Assembly: GCF_000208865.1 (NCBI RefSeq)
Contig: NC_018389.1
Coordinates: 186,001-250,000, forward strand
Source: Neospora caninum Liverpool
Taxonomy: Eukaryota; Apicomplexa; Conoidasida; Eucoccidiorida; Sarcocystidae
DNA length: 64,000 nt
Reading direction: 5' to 3'
Part shown: piece by piece, positions 12,703 through 22,800 of the stretch
Numbering within the stretch: position 1 is the first letter of the stretch
Layout: each line of letters starts with the position of its first letter
Translations under genes and position numbers: made by a program
Notes under the pieces: model-generated
Seen by the model: the letters and a program-made list of their open reading frames with translations, nothing else
The model's database searches: none
Told to the model about the DNA's origin: nothing

Positions 12703-15700
12703 CACGTGTAAATGCGTAGGGAAACTTCCCTGTTGGTATACATAACTACGGGCACGAATGCATATGTAAATATATATGTATGTATATGTATACGTGTACC
12801 GTGCATGTATGTCCTATCTTCTTGTTCTCTTGTTCTCAGTCTCCCTTGGGTTCGGCTCGGGGTTTTCCTGTTTGGCCTTTCGGGCGAAACCGTAGAGAGC
12901 CGTGGGGTTTGCAGACTGTGGTGTTTGCCGCTTTCGCTGGCGTACGCGCTCCATGATTGTCCTCGTCTTTTGATGCGTTTCGGTCTCTCCAGCTGCTCGT
13001 AACGCACAGCCAAGCAAGGCTGTATGAAGGGCTGAGCCGCCTGCTCCTGGAGTTCGCAGAGACTACGCCGTGCATCGATTTGAGAGACAATGCCGTTTTG
13101 CTTCTCAAGGTCTTTACCCACGCGGGACGGCTTCCTCTCAGTAAGTTCGGATCTCGCCCTAAAAAAGCGACCCGGATGGCGAGCGCGCGCACACGTTGAC
13201 GAAGTAGCCCGTTCTCGTCCTTTGCGTCGCCGTCTCCGCTCCGGTGGTCCTTCAGGTTCCCGTGTCCTTTCGGCATATCCCAGCGCTCCGTGTTTTTTTG
13301 TGTTTTTTATTTTGGCCCTTGCCTTCTGTTTGATGTATCTTCTCGGGCGTCGTGCCCCGTCGCCGGTTTCGTCTGTTCTTATAACGGTAAAGCAGTGCCG
13401 GCCTCGACTGGATTCCTTTCTTCTCCGTCCGTCCCTCGCTCTTTCCATTCCTTTCCGTTCTTCTCTTCCGATCTCACAGTCGGAAGTTTCTGTTTTCTTC
13501 CGCTCTGGCGTCTCTTCTCCCTTCTGATCCCTCCAGAGTTGCTGCTGTCCCGAGGAGACCAGCAAATGTTGCCGCTGATGCATCGACACCTAACGTGTGT
13601 CTTCCCGTCTACGTATCGGTGAGTGTTTCGCTCATATCTCTTGGACAGGGAGAAGAGAGATGACGCACAGGAATCGCCTGTAGAGGGGAGGGGAGGACGC
13701 ACAAATAAACACGGGGTTCGACAGAAGGAAGCGGAGAAAGAAGCTGCGAGTCGTAGGAAGCGACGGAGTTCGACATGGAGTCATGCTGAACAGAGCCAGG
13801 GAGGACAGATACGGGTACGGCGGAGAGCAGACGCGTCGTGTTTTCTTCTTCTCTGCACTTTTTCCAGCTGGCATTCTTTGTGCCGGCCTAAGCGTGTTTC
13901 GTGTGTACGCAGAATTGAGGGCCCATTGCCCTTCCTAACTCTGGAGAAGTCGCGCCGAGAGCGTCGAGAAATGTGTGGTTTGTCAGACCACCAGGCTGCC
14001 TTCTTCCTGTCTACAGCCTTTTACACTCCAGGCGAGGCGGAGGCAGTGGCGGACGTGTTTGTCTTCTTCGATGAAAACCGCGGCAACAGCGCGTGGGCCG
14101 ACTGCGTACCCTTCTTTCTCGAGGACGTCGCGGCTTCCTCCGCGTCTGCAGAGCGAAAGTTCCCGACCCGCCGAAATCGGAATTACACCGTCAGAGAAGA
14201 GACAGACGCGCGCCGAAGAGACGCCTTACAGATGAACGGAGACCCCGCGAGGGTGGCGGAGACGCACGTGGCAACTTGCGAGAGATCTTGCTTCTCTGCG
14301 TTCCAGAAATTCTATGCCACGTGCTATGAATCCGACGACAAAACGATCACTCTGCTCAACACGATGCATGCGCACTCGGGACACCACAGCGAAGCGAGAG
14401 TGTGGCGCTCTGCTGCGTTCGCTGCCGCCGACAAGTTGTCACGACCTGGACGAGACGAGGTAAATCGGTGCATAGTTTCCTGCGTTGCAAATAAATCCGA
14501 TCTGGGAACAAGAGAGACTTCCCCCGACGCGTTGCATTTCGCTTCTGAAGGAACACAGGCCTTTCCCGTTCACGACCCTTCTCGACAGCCGCCGTTCGTC
14601 GCTCTCCGGTCCATACCGGCTCGGGGTTTCGGGGTCGGGAATGCCCCGCCAAAACCTAGCGACGAATTCGCTTCTCGTGCATCTCGCATTTCCCGGTGTG
14701 CTGATGCGTGCGCTCAACGCAGGGACACGACGGCACCAACCGCGATCTTTGCCAGTCCGGTCGTCAGTCGACGCGGAGCGGCTTCCTCGCCCGTCTGCAG
14801 CGCATTTGCGCATCTTCTCCGGTGATTGTTCCACCTGCTGCGGAGGCTGCGTCTGAGCTCGACAACGTTTCCCCTTCGCCGAACGGTTCTCTCAGCACAT
14901 CTCTTTTGTCTTCTCAGGCTGCAACGGGAGAACACCAGCCATCACGAGCCGCCCTGTCCTCGGGGTCTCTAGCTGGTCACGCACGTCTGTCTCCCTCGCC
15001 GTCGTTCTCGCCCTTCCTAGGCTCCAGTTGGTTTGTGGTGGACCTCTACCGTGCATTCGTGACGGCGACTCCGTTCTTCATTCGCATCCCCTTCTGTCTG
15101 CGCTTCAAAAGCCCCAGGGACTGTCGCAAGGGACAGCCCGTCCGGTATCTCAGTCGTGGTGCATCCTCGTCTTCGCCGAACTCGTCACGTCCCCAAAACA
15201 CGTCTTTCGCCACGTCTGCCCGCGGCTCGGTTCCTCCCGCAGCTGCGAGGGACAGAAGCGAGCCGTGGGAAAACGAGGCCGCCGGGGGCGTGAGCGATGA
15301 AGTGGACGGACCGTTCGAGGGCCGGGGGCTGGCCGGCACGAGGGCAGATGGCCGCGCAGTTCAGAAGAATGCAGGCGACCAGAGACAGCTAGGAGGATCC
15401 GGTTTCCTCGTCCACCGGCTCGACGCGCGCCGTGCTGATCACAGGAGTGCGTCCCAAGGAATGCTGACGGAAGAAGCCGCCTCGATACCGGACAGCGGCC
15501 CTGGCGCTCACGGCCACCGCGTGGCGCTCGCCGATGTCGATCTGCCCCTTTTGACAGAGCTCTATGGGATTGAGTTGATTTTCAGCCACTCCGAGGATTA
15601 CGCGCCCATGAGAAGTGTCCGCCTGCCTTTTCTTCAAGACGCGTCTGTCCTGGCGAAGGCTCGAGATTCTGACGGGACGAGACGGGTCAGACGCGAAGTG

Positions 15701-18157
15701 GCCGAAGTGGATGAAGACGAAGAGGGCCGCGACCAAGGTTTCCCATTCATGTACAAAATCGTGCTCAAGTAAGAGAAGAAACGTCGCGTGTCCGCCGAAA
15801 GCGAGGATGCCTCCCCTCAGGAAGACGCAGCACGAGAAACGCCGCCTTGCACTGCAGTTCGAACTCTCGAGAGGAGAGAACAAGCGCGCAACGACGCAAA
15901 CCGTCTTCCTCAAGCTGGGCGAGGCCCGGACACAAATAAAATGCAGGATTCACGGCTAGGTAGTCACCCCTGAGAAGGATGATCGCGCAGCTTGATAGAC
16001 AACACTCAAAGCTGTGTCTCACAGCATGCCAGCAGAATGGTTCCTTGTCTGCTCTGACAACTGCAAACTGACAGACATTCACGAGTTGATCCGTCGCTAG
16101 GTCGAAGATCAATGGCAAACCCCTCAAACGTCGTGGCTTTGCCGCTGTCAGGAATGTTATGTGTGCATGCAGACTGCAGCCGCAGCAGCCCGTACCCGCA
16201 AGCATAGCGGTCGATGTACGGTTCAGCGATGCCGCGGGTGCGCTTTTCTACGGTCAGCTGGAGACTTTCTCAGTTTCGTTCCAGGACCTCTTCTTGCCAG
16301 TAAGTGCTTCGATTTTCGCGATGTCCATCCAATGGATGGCATGGCACGTCTGATCTCTGGCGGGAATAGCGGGGCAAGGGAGGCAGAGGGGCTACGACAT
16401 TCCTGATTCCCGTTCTTCAGAAGTCGATTTCCCATCAGGGCGAATGTGCGAAAATACCGCAGGCAGACTGCCCATACAAGCCACTCAGTGGCTGCATGCG
16501 CTAAAGCCTCTCGTCGGTGTAGTGTGTCATCGTTTAATCAACGGAACGCTCGCAAATCTGTCCATCCCTCCAGTGGCACGTGCAAGGCCTCTGCTACTGC
16601 AGAACCTCGGGAAAGCATATACATTCTTCCGGTATGCGAAAATTCTTGAAGTCTACGGTAGTGTCCAGTTAGTGAGTAAATGGTTGACAATCTTGTTACC
16701 AAGCCTTGGGGAAATTGTCTTGTGTTTTCCTTTGCTCTCGCAGGTATGCGCACCCCCCTCGTTCTGGGCGCCTCTCTTTCAGCACCTTTGGGCTGATTCA
16801 AGCCTCCACAGATCAGTGAAGGTCAGTTGCTTCACATCTGTCTCATGATCACCGTCGCTACCAGCATGCGGTGTGCAATTTTGAGACCAGTAGGAGCTCA
16901 TGAAACGAGTAAGATGACCATGAAAAGAGTGTTGCGTGAGGTCACAGCTTGAAGGAAGGCCGCATTTGTCAAGCGTGGCTTTCCACCCCATGATCGCCCT
17001 GTTTTTGCAGATACTCGAATTCGACCGAGACACTGTTCAAGATATGATAGAGATGACACTGAGACCCTTCCTGGTTGAGGATCATGTCTCAGATGACTCC
17101 GAGGATTTCGACTTCGAACAGGTATAGTCTAAGTCTCGAACAATAGTTCTGAGCGGCCATTATATGTTGTGGGCTAGGTAAAAACGGTCGTAACTCGGGA
17201 AAGGAGTGATTTCTTTCCTATTGCATTGCAACCGGGCGACCGATATGTAATGGGGAAGCAGCACATGTGTTCTTCGAACGCGTGAGATCTGTCTGCCAGT
17301 TGAGGCTGTCATCCTCGATTTCATACAACAGTATGTTGCATACTAAAGGAATAAACCAGGAAGTCTTTCAGTGTGTAGGAAGGTGGCAGTTCACTCGGAT
17401 GGTGTAACCGGCCTGTGTGTGTAGCAGCATACTTTGTCCAATTTCGTGTTGCTTCCTCTTGCAGGATGAATACTTTATCCAGCCAGATTTCCAGGCGGCA
17501 ACGCGCCGTTGTTCGCAGAATCCAAACTGGTCACGATGCCACGAAAGGGACCACCGGCGATGCAGTTCTCGACGAAAGAAATCGCATACCACGTCGAAGC
17601 CGCCATGTACTCGATCCCGCAGGGGAAGGGAGGGTGAAAGGCAAAGACCACCAGCAAACAATCCATGCAGTGACAGCTCACAGTCTGGTGATTTTGATTC
17701 TGGTAGCCCCTGTCGGTGCGACTCAAACAATGTCGACATGCGTTATGTGGAGGCATCGACTGATAGTGATGAGAGATGCTTGATGGAAGAGTTATGCTCA
17801 AACGAGGGCTCTGATACTTCGAGTGATAGCTCATTTTTCGTTGATGAGTATTTTTCGGAATGCGATTTTGGCGGGGAGAGTGAATTCCAGAGAGGAAGCC
17901 GGCTTTCGCACAGGAGTCGGCTTCGGCATACTCGCGATCCAAATCATCTCGTGTTTCGAGTCATAATTTTCATGCCGCCACGATATCATCTACTCCTCAA
18001 GTTTAGTGTGTCGCGAATTACGACTGTAGTTCGTCTTGCTACTGATCGGTATCAGCTTCTTGGGTACATGGATAACTTTTTCGCGGCAAGCTCACGATTG
18101 GTGGAAGCAAAGTTGGGTAGAAGTGGTGCGTCTGTGTGTCGACAAATGAATGAGTAA
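5500..18157 (+). CDS. AP5B1: AP-5 complex subunit beta-1 (14 exons)
   Basis: This is the beta subunit of the fifth adaptor-protein complex, which sorts cargo at late endosome/lysosome-type compartments. My model joins 5500-7996, 8549-9235, 9541-9976, 10113-10322, 11190-11831, 12147-12549, 12993-13140, 13537-13618, 13913-14459, 14918-15768, 16173-16299, 16744-16821, 17011-17121 and 17465-18157. All junctions are GT-AG, every phase closes, and the sum is 7,512 nt (2,503 aa). Blocks resemble human AP5B1 in order: YACDCLQELERNCPG-LL across exons 1/2; YGIELIFSHSEDYAPM and VRLPFL in exon 10; SVSFQDLFLP across exons 11/12, then FWAPLFQHLW; TLRPFLV in exon 13; and a C-terminal VIIFMPPRYHLLLKF block ending in LLGYMDNFFAA. 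Human AP5B1 has about 880 residues. The excess is mostly a disordered Ser/Pro/Arg-rich region (residues about 1-740) and a low-complexity insert in exon 14. A start at 5641 is also possible. The donors of introns 1 and 5 are weak, so exact ends there are less certain. Confidence 0.85.
8066..8090. promoter_or_regulatory. cluster of TGCATGC palindromes in AP5B1 intron 1
   Basis: TGCATGCATGCA at 8066-8077 is followed by TGCATGC at 8084-8090. TGCATGC-type motifs are known as candidate ApiAP2 binding sites in apicomplexans. Here they sit just inside the first intron of the AP-5 beta gene. Whether they act as an enhancer is not shown; the motif is also common by chance in such genomes. Confidence 0.3.
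12668..12699. repeat. (TA)n microsatellite in AP5B1 intron 6
   Basis: A run of about 16 TA units lies within the intron between 12550 and 12992. It is followed by a looser GTATATGTATAC-rich stretch to about 12800. Confidence 0.95.
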
Positions 18158-18280
18158 CTTGTAGTAAGTGTGAGTTGTGACCGGTCTTCCTTCGAAGGTC
18201 TCAGTAAGAATGCGATTAACTGTAACAATTTGTTAACACTCTCACACGAAACACTTTCAGATCCACAGAAGCACTGTACA

Positions 18281-19588
18281 TCACAGCTTTTTGCTGTATC
18301 GGTAGACAATTGGCTTCGAAGAGTAGATCTTCTTGGGAGCGGGAAGCTTTTTCGCCGGAGGCAGTTTCTTGGGAAGCGGCACGGGAACATCTCCACCACG
18401 CTTTCTGCCACCAAGAGAACGATCCTCGGCAGAACCATCTTCTGCATCACCTGCAGTGTCATCTTCTGTCAGTTCCGGAATCTCGGATTCGAGATCTTCA
18501 CGAAGTTCGGCATCTTCACCTTCGCCATGATCGTGCTCAGCCCCCTCAAATTCATTCTCTTCCTGAAGCTCGGAGAAGGCACTGACCTCGTCTTCAGCTT
18601 CTTGAAGGCGTCTGTAGTAGTTGCCTTTCTTCGACGAAGCAGGAATCACCTTCTTGGGTGCTGGGCGGACGACTTTCTTCGGCGCGGGGCGAACGATCTT
18701 TTTTGGCTCAGCGCGCACGATCTTTTTAGGCGCCGGACGGATCACCTTCTTCGGAGCCGGCCGAACGATTTTCTTATGAACTGGTGGAGCTGCTTTCACC
18801 GGAATCGGAGCAGCACCTCCTCGCTTCCCGAGTTCACGCTCCTCGGAAGAGGCTTCTGGCTCAATGTCTTGCTCCTCAGAGTCTGCCCCTTCCTCGGAAA
18901 GCTCAGGTGCTTCAGAGAGACGTCTGTAATAGCCACTTCCATAGAAGCCACCCTTCTTGCCCAAATACACGGGAGCGGCGACTTTTTTAGGTTGTGGTGC
19001 TTTGACAGGAATAGGGGCACCTCCTCTCTTGTTCCCACCAAGAGCGCGTTCGCCGACAGATTCTTCTTCAATATCCTCATCGGGATGCTGGGCAGATTCT
19101 TCGGCTTCCCCGGAAAGCTCTTCCAAGTCATCGGCAACTTCTTGCAGCTTGCGGGGAACAGTTTTCTTGGGCGCGGACGGGAGGTACGTGACAGAGGCAA
19201 CCTGTTTTGGTGCCGGCCTGGGAATGGGTGCAGTCTTCTTTGGCGCCGCACGGTATACGATCTTCTTCGGAGGAGCCGCCTTCTTTACCGGAGGAGGAAG
19301 CGCACTGCCGCCTCTCTTGCCAAGTTCACGATCGTCAGCGCTTTCTTCCGACTCTTGGCTGTCCATCGAGAGGTCCAGATCCTCTCCAACTCTGTCGTCT
19401 TGGAGCTGCTGCTCAATATCCTCCGGGAGCTGCTGCTCAATATCCTCCGGGAGCTGTTGCGCAATATCCTCCGGGAGCTGCTGCGCAATATCCTCCGGGA
19501 GCTGCTGCGCAATATCCTCTGGGAGCTCCTGAGCTAAGGAGCTCGCCACAAAAACAGAGAGACAGAACAAGACGAGAAATTTCTTCAT
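18281..19588 (-). CDS. secreted repetitive charge-block protein A
   Basis: This intronless gene of 435 codons has ATG at 19588-19586 and TGA at 18283-18281. Residues 1-20 form a clear signal peptide (MKKFLVLFCL... ending SSLAQ). An octapeptide repeat LPEDI(A/E)QQ follows (about 22-61). The rest alternates acidic blocks with basic Pro/Lys blocks rich in PAPKK. Each acidic block ends in a DDRELG or similar motif followed by KRG (residues 91, 187, 255, 396). Basic blocks end in RKL or YYRRL (146, 222, 326) before the next acidic block. There is no second membrane span and no cysteine after the signal peptide. I do not know the family; the divergent gene at 21370-22800 is its paralogue. RRL resembles the TEXEL motif cut by the Golgi aspartyl protease ASP5 in Toxoplasma, and KR-G resembles a subtilisin/furin-type site. 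Processing is inferred, not shown. An oocyst-wall or vacuolar matrix role is also possible. Confidence 0.85.
   Translation of the reverse strand: MKKFLVLFCLSVFVASSLAQELPEDIAQQLPEDIAQQLPEDIAQQLPEDIEQQLPEDIEQQLQDDRVGEDLDLSMDSQESEESADDRELGKRGGSALPPPVKKAAPPKKIVYRAAPKKTAPIPRPAPKQVASVTYLPSAPKKTVPRKLQEVADDLEELSGEAEESAQHPDEDIEEESVGERALGGNKRGGAPIPVKAPQPKKVAAPVYLGKKGGFYGSGYYRRLSEAPELSEEGADSEEQDIEPEASSEERELGKRGGAAPIPVKAAPPVHKKIVRPAPKKVIRPAPKKIVRAEPKKIVRPAPKKVVRPAPKKVIPASSKKGNYYRRLQEAEDEVSAFSELQEENEFEGAEHDHGEGEDAELREDLESEIPELTEDDTAGDAEDGSAEDRSLGGRKRGGDVPVPLPKKLPPAKKLPAPKKIYSSKPIVYRYSKKL
19403..19530 (-). repeat. 24-bp coding tandem repeat (LPEDIAQQ)
   Basis: Five 24-bp units start at 19403, 19427, 19451, 19475 and 19499, with a partial sixth unit at 19523. 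They encode an acidic octapeptide just after the signal peptide of protein A. Units differ mainly by one codon (Ala or Glu). Confidence 0.92.
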
Positions 19589-21369
19589 CGTGCCGTTTAC
19601 GTATTGCGATGTTTTCAAGCCTTTGCTTTTCTGAGAAACCGAAAAAGACTGAATGACAAGTCGAACTACAAGATTGTGTCACGCATCTTTGGAGACGATT
19701 GTTCCTTAGGTGTAGTGACACGACGCCGACTACGCTCGTCCGCAGTGAAGATCCACTAAGACGCTCCGGGTGAGTAACCATGGCTATATCTGGTGACAGT
19801 TGACCCCTACACACTGAGTCATGGATCTCTACTACGCAAATGAGCCGCCAAAATAGGTATCAAGGCATCATGTTCTCCTGTATCGGGAAAATGCACAACT
19901 GACCAGCCCCGCATGAAGAGAGTTTTGGCGGCCTGTGCGAGGCTTTCCTGCACGAAGTAAAACCGAGGTGACCGCCATCCTTGTTGCGGCAGCTAAAAAG
20001 TGGTGGCAAGCCCGGGAGGATTTGGTAGCAATGACACCTGCATAGGAGAAGCTACAGTAATCCGGATTGTTTTTCTTGTGTTGGGCAGATTTCTGTAATA
20101 TATGGATTTCCTGCGCGGGGCGGCATTCACCAGCCTCTTCGATAGCAAGTCTAAACCGTGCGTTACCGGGGGCGATCTCGTAGTCTCGTAAGTTTTGTTG
20201 GGTCTGTCGAAGTCAGCACCTTTTACCACCTTCGGGACATTCGCTTCGGACCAAATTACTCTTGGCCACAGTCCGTGGTCCTGGTTCATGCCAGTGTGCA
20301 TCGTAGTTTGGGGCACAGTGTGGTTCTCAGGCATCTGTGAAGATATCGTTACACGCCTTTCATAATGCTTGACCATAGCACTTTTATGCGGGAACGATTT
20401 CCAACATGACCCACGAAGTGTACGTAGCGAGTTCTCCACAAGGCTGCAACGTGGCGTGTACAACCACGGGCGATGGAATGGATCGGAACGGATGCCACAC
20501 ACACCATTCGGGAACTCTCTGGCATAATTATTTTCTCCTCAAAAACAGTCGAGAAAAACATGAAGGCGCGCATACTTTAAAGAACAAACGAAAGCGCAAT
20601 CGGTCCTCCCAATATGACCAAATAGAGTACGGGGAGCTCTGCATCGAGCACATATCAGACTGGTGAAACTTCGGATTCTGCTGCGGGCGAGGATCCATGC
20701 TTACCACCAATCATAATTGCTTTGAAAACCAAGCCGCAGCAAAAGTGGCTCGAATCACATGGATTAAATGAAACTGCTGCACTGGATTGTGAGCTGGTTT
20801 CGTATAACGGAACCTGAGCATTCCTGCTGGTGATAACCTTCAATTACGACAGAGTTCGCTAGAACATCAAAATGGGGCGCCATTCGAGTTTTTCGGCGAC
20901 TGCATCGGATTACCGATGCAGTACTCGTTATGACGCGTATACTGGCCTCACTGGCTACAAGACTTCCAGCGGAAGGGCCCCGACATCGCAACCACTACCT
21001 CCCAACACGAGTAAACGATTCACTGGGACACCCTCACGACTCTGAACTGGTTACAGAAATCTCATATCTTGAGGACGGCGGCTCTGGTGACCAGCCAGCC
21101 AAACTCAAGCATCACCAAAGTTGCTCCATTTGAACCACAAAGGTCGTTCCGCTTCAGCTGCCGTCAGAGATAGGCGAGAAGTCGTAGATGCTCGTTTGAC
21201 CCTGCAGCTGCCACAGCTAGTACAGTCAGGCCAACCCTGATCCGAAAATATAAACGGTAAACAATCATATCTTTCAGTTGTGTAATTTGTGAAATCTTAA
21301 GTGTATTGTCCTCTCAAAGGGAGGCTTCTGTGTGTTCGTGTCGGATTTATCAGCGTTATATTTTTCACG
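19589..21369. promoter_or_regulatory. shared divergent promoter region of the charge-block pair
   Basis: This 1.78-kb region separates the start codons of two paralogous genes transcribed away from each other. It must hold both promoters and 5' UTRs and could co-regulate the pair. I found no convincing gene in it and no clear inverted symmetry between its two ends. Confidence 0.55.
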
Positions 21370-22800
21370 ATGAAACTCTTGACCCCCCTCCTTTTGTCCG
21401 GGCTTGTCGTGGCGGTGGCAGCCCAAGACACGCTTGAGCATTCCAACGAATCAGCCGAAAATGTTGTTCCTTCTGTCGGCTCAGGGGGCGTAGAGGACAG
21501 CGCTGACGATCGAGAGCTCGGGAAAAAAAGCGGTGGCTATCTTCCCGTCCTGCCAGTGAAGAAGGCACCAGCACCCAAAGTGACTTATTTGCCCGCTATG
21601 AAGAAGCAACCTCAGCCAGTTGTTTACGCCTCTTCCAAAAAGGGTGGCTACCTCCCGCGCAAGCTCCAAGACATGGAGACATTTGACACCGATGTCATTC
21701 CAATTGATGAGAAATTGGAGAACGTTGAGCCTGAGAAGGCGGCAGATGAAGAGTCCGCCGATGATCGTGAACTCGGAGGCAAAAAGAGAGGCAATAACTA
21801 TATCCCCGTGAAGATGCCAGCGCCGAAGAAGGTTATCGCTGCTCCCAAGAAGGTGGCCGTTCCAGTCTACTCTGGCAAGAAAGGTTACTGGAACGGAGGC
21901 TACTACCGCCGCCTCAGCGACGAGCCGGCTACAGAAGGAGATCTCGTCGAGGAATTGGAGATCGTTGAGCCTGAGAAGGCGGCAGATGAAGAGTCCGCCG
22001 ATGATCGTGAACTCGGAGGCAAAAAGAGAGGCAATAACTATATCCCCGTGAAGATGCCAGCGCCGAAGAAGGTTATCGCTGCTCCCAAGAAGGTGGCCGT
22101 TCCAGTCTACTCTGGCAAGAAAGGTTACTGGAACGGAGGCTACTACCGCCGCCTCAGCGACGAGCCGGCTACAGAAGGAGATCTCGTCGAGGAATTGGAG
22201 ATCGTTGAGCCTGAGAAGGCGGCAGATGAAGAGTCCGCCGATGATCGTGAACTCGGAGGCAAAAAGAGAGGCAATAACTATATCCCCGTGAAGATGCCAG
22301 CGCCGAAGAAGGTTATCGCTGCCCCCAAGAAGGTGGCCGTTCCAGTCTACTCTGGCAAGAAAGGTTACTGGAACGGAGGCTACTACCGCCGCCTCAGCGA
22401 CGAGCCGGCTACAGAAGGAGATCTCGTCGAGGAATTAGAGATCGCTGAGCCCGAGGAGGCGACAGATGAAGAGTCCGCCGACGATCGTGAACTCGGCAAG
22501 AGCTTGTACGGTGGCTACAGCTACTTGCCATCCAGCAAAAAGACCGTACAGCCAACATACAAAACTAAGAGAGTCGTTCAACGTCCGAAGAAAGTTGTCG
22601 AGTCTGCGCCTAAGAAACTCGTTCGTTCTGAGCCCAAGAAGACTGTACGCACAGTCTCGAAGAAAACTGTGAATCCGACCCCGAAAAAGGTTATCAGGTC
22701 TGCACCGAAGAAGTCCGTCAGTTATCCGATGATTCAGACGCAGACAAAGAAGGGCATGCACCACGCTCCTCAGTATACCTCGAAGAAGGGATCGTACTAA
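21370..22800 (+). CDS. secreted repetitive charge-block protein B
   Basis: This intronless gene of 476 codons is a paralogue of the divergent gene at 18281-19588. ATG at 21370 begins a signal peptide (MKLLTPLLLSGLVVAVAAQ). The mature part alternates acidic segments ending in ESADDRELG with basic segments of the PAPKK/APKKV type. Three 80-residue modules (about residues 119-358) are virtually identical; each holds DDRELGGKKRGNN at the acidic-to-basic border and GGYYRRLSDEPATE at the basic-to-acidic border. RRL occurs at 180, 260 and 340, and RKL at 97. The C-terminus is a Lys/Pro/Tyr-rich tail with SKKG at the end. Multiple Tyr and Lys residues in SY/YLP/GYY motifs could allow cross-linking, as in coccidian wall proteins. 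The RRL sites could instead be ASP5-type cleavage sites. Both ideas are inference. Confidence 0.87.
   Translation: MKLLTPLLLSGLVVAVAAQDTLEHSNESAENVVPSVGSGGVEDSADDRELGKKSGGYLPVLPVKKAPAPKVTYLPAMKKQPQPVVYASSKKGGYLPRKLQDMETFDTDVIPIDEKLENVEPEKAADEESADDRELGGKKRGNNYIPVKMPAPKKVIAAPKKVAVPVYSGKKGYWNGGYYRRLSDEPATEGDLVEELEIVEPEKAADEESADDRELGGKKRGNNYIPVKMPAPKKVIAAPKKVAVPVYSGKKGYWNGGYYRRLSDEPATEGDLVEELEIVEPEKAADEESADDRELGGKKRGNNYIPVKMPAPKKVIAAPKKVAVPVYSGKKGYWNGGYYRRLSDEPATEGDLVEELEIAEPEEATDEESADDRELGKSLYGGYSYLPSSKKTVQPTYKTKRVVQRPKKVVESAPKKLVRSEPKKTVRTVSKKTVNPTPKKVIRSAPKKSVSYPMIQTQTKKGMHHAPQYTSKKGSY
21721..22440 (+). repeat. three 240-bp coding tandem repeats
   Basis: Three copies at 21721-21960, 21961-22200 and 22201-22440 are nearly identical, including at synonymous sites. 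Differences I see are the first codon pair of copy 1 and single changes at about 22323 and 22437. A diverged fourth copy begins at 22441 and breaks off after DDRELG. The near identity implies recent amplification or gene conversion. Confidence 0.97.

Noticed and set aside
16444..16848. Frame with plausible hydrophobic residues upstream of AP5B1 exon 12
   Set aside because: Only its 3' part (from 16744) matches AP5B1 and is preceded by a good acceptor; the rest is intron 11.
18170..19537. 455-codon plus-strand frame antisense to charge-block gene A
   Set aside because: Open only because the minus-strand coding repeats lack complementary stops; it has no ATG-initiated signal peptide or domain.
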